Source: Limanda limanda
Lineage: Eukaryota; Chordata; Actinopteri; Pleuronectiformes; Pleuronectidae
DNA length: 64,000 nt
Direction of reading: 5' to 3'
Assembly (NCBI RefSeq): GCF_963576545.1
Contig: NC_083642.1
Location: 899,481-963,480, forward strand
The notes under the pieces are model-generated. The model was not told where the DNA came from. It searched no databases and saw only the letters and a program-made list of their open reading frames with translations. The position numbers were made by a program, and so were the translations under genes. This document shows positions 63,979-64,000 of this stretch, one piece after another. Position 1 is the first letter of the stretch, and each line of letters begins with the position of its first letter.

Positions 63979-64000
63979 GTGAGTGACACACACACACACA

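Overview
The window is vertebrate nuclear DNA, most likely from a percomorph-type teleost. The grounds are multi-exon genes with GT/AG introns, very dense CA/GT and CT/GA microsatellites, hAT- and TTAA-type DNA transposon relics, an L2-like LINE, a solo LTR, and the lama5-rps21 neighbourhood. No bacterial or plasmid feature is present. The gene-like long open frames over the simple repeats are artefacts and were left out.

Layout. 1-14.8 kb is the 5' end of lama5 (minus strand): exon 1 at 14573-14833 and exon 2 at 8848-9000; the rest of the gene lies left of the window. 14.8-23.2 kb is intergenic and microsatellite rich. rps21 (minus, complete, 83 codons in five coding exons plus a 5'TOP-like leader exon) occupies 23.2-26.24 kb. 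26.3-33.3 kb is repeat-dominated: a (TAGA)n tract, a 1.08-kb minisatellite of 15-bp units, and two inverted copies of one LTR. A compact interleukin-17-like gene (minus, three exons, 127 aa) spans 33701-35909. 36-46.1 kb is a transposon graveyard: an L2-type LINE relic, a hAT transposase fragment, a large foldback element and a hAT element carrying a second element inside it.

From 46.5 to 47.6 kb (minus) lies the 3' part of an unrecognised gene whose spliced frame ends in 22 histidines followed by glutamines. 48.8 kb carries a short env-like scrap and 49.94-50.77 kb a complete hAT-type element with a BED finger. 52.1-53.65 kb (plus) is tmem81, spread over at least four exons and apparently lacking its membrane anchor. 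54.2-60.67 kb (minus) is a complete 12-exon atp6ap1 (474 aa). 61.79-63.98 kb (plus) is the 5' end of an slc25a20-like mitochondrial carrier, which continues beyond the window.

The genes do not form one pathway. They cover basement membrane (lama5), the ribosome (rps21), a cytokine, sperm-egg recognition (tmem81), V-ATPase assembly (atp6ap1) and mitochondrial carnitine transport. atp6ap1 and slc25a20 are divergent, with about 1.1 kb between start codons; the atp6ap1 side carries a consensus CRE and an E-box of CLEAR type. Several splice sites in this part sit directly on CA/GT microsatellites. All exon models come from reading splice consensus and reading frame by eye; no alignment was run.
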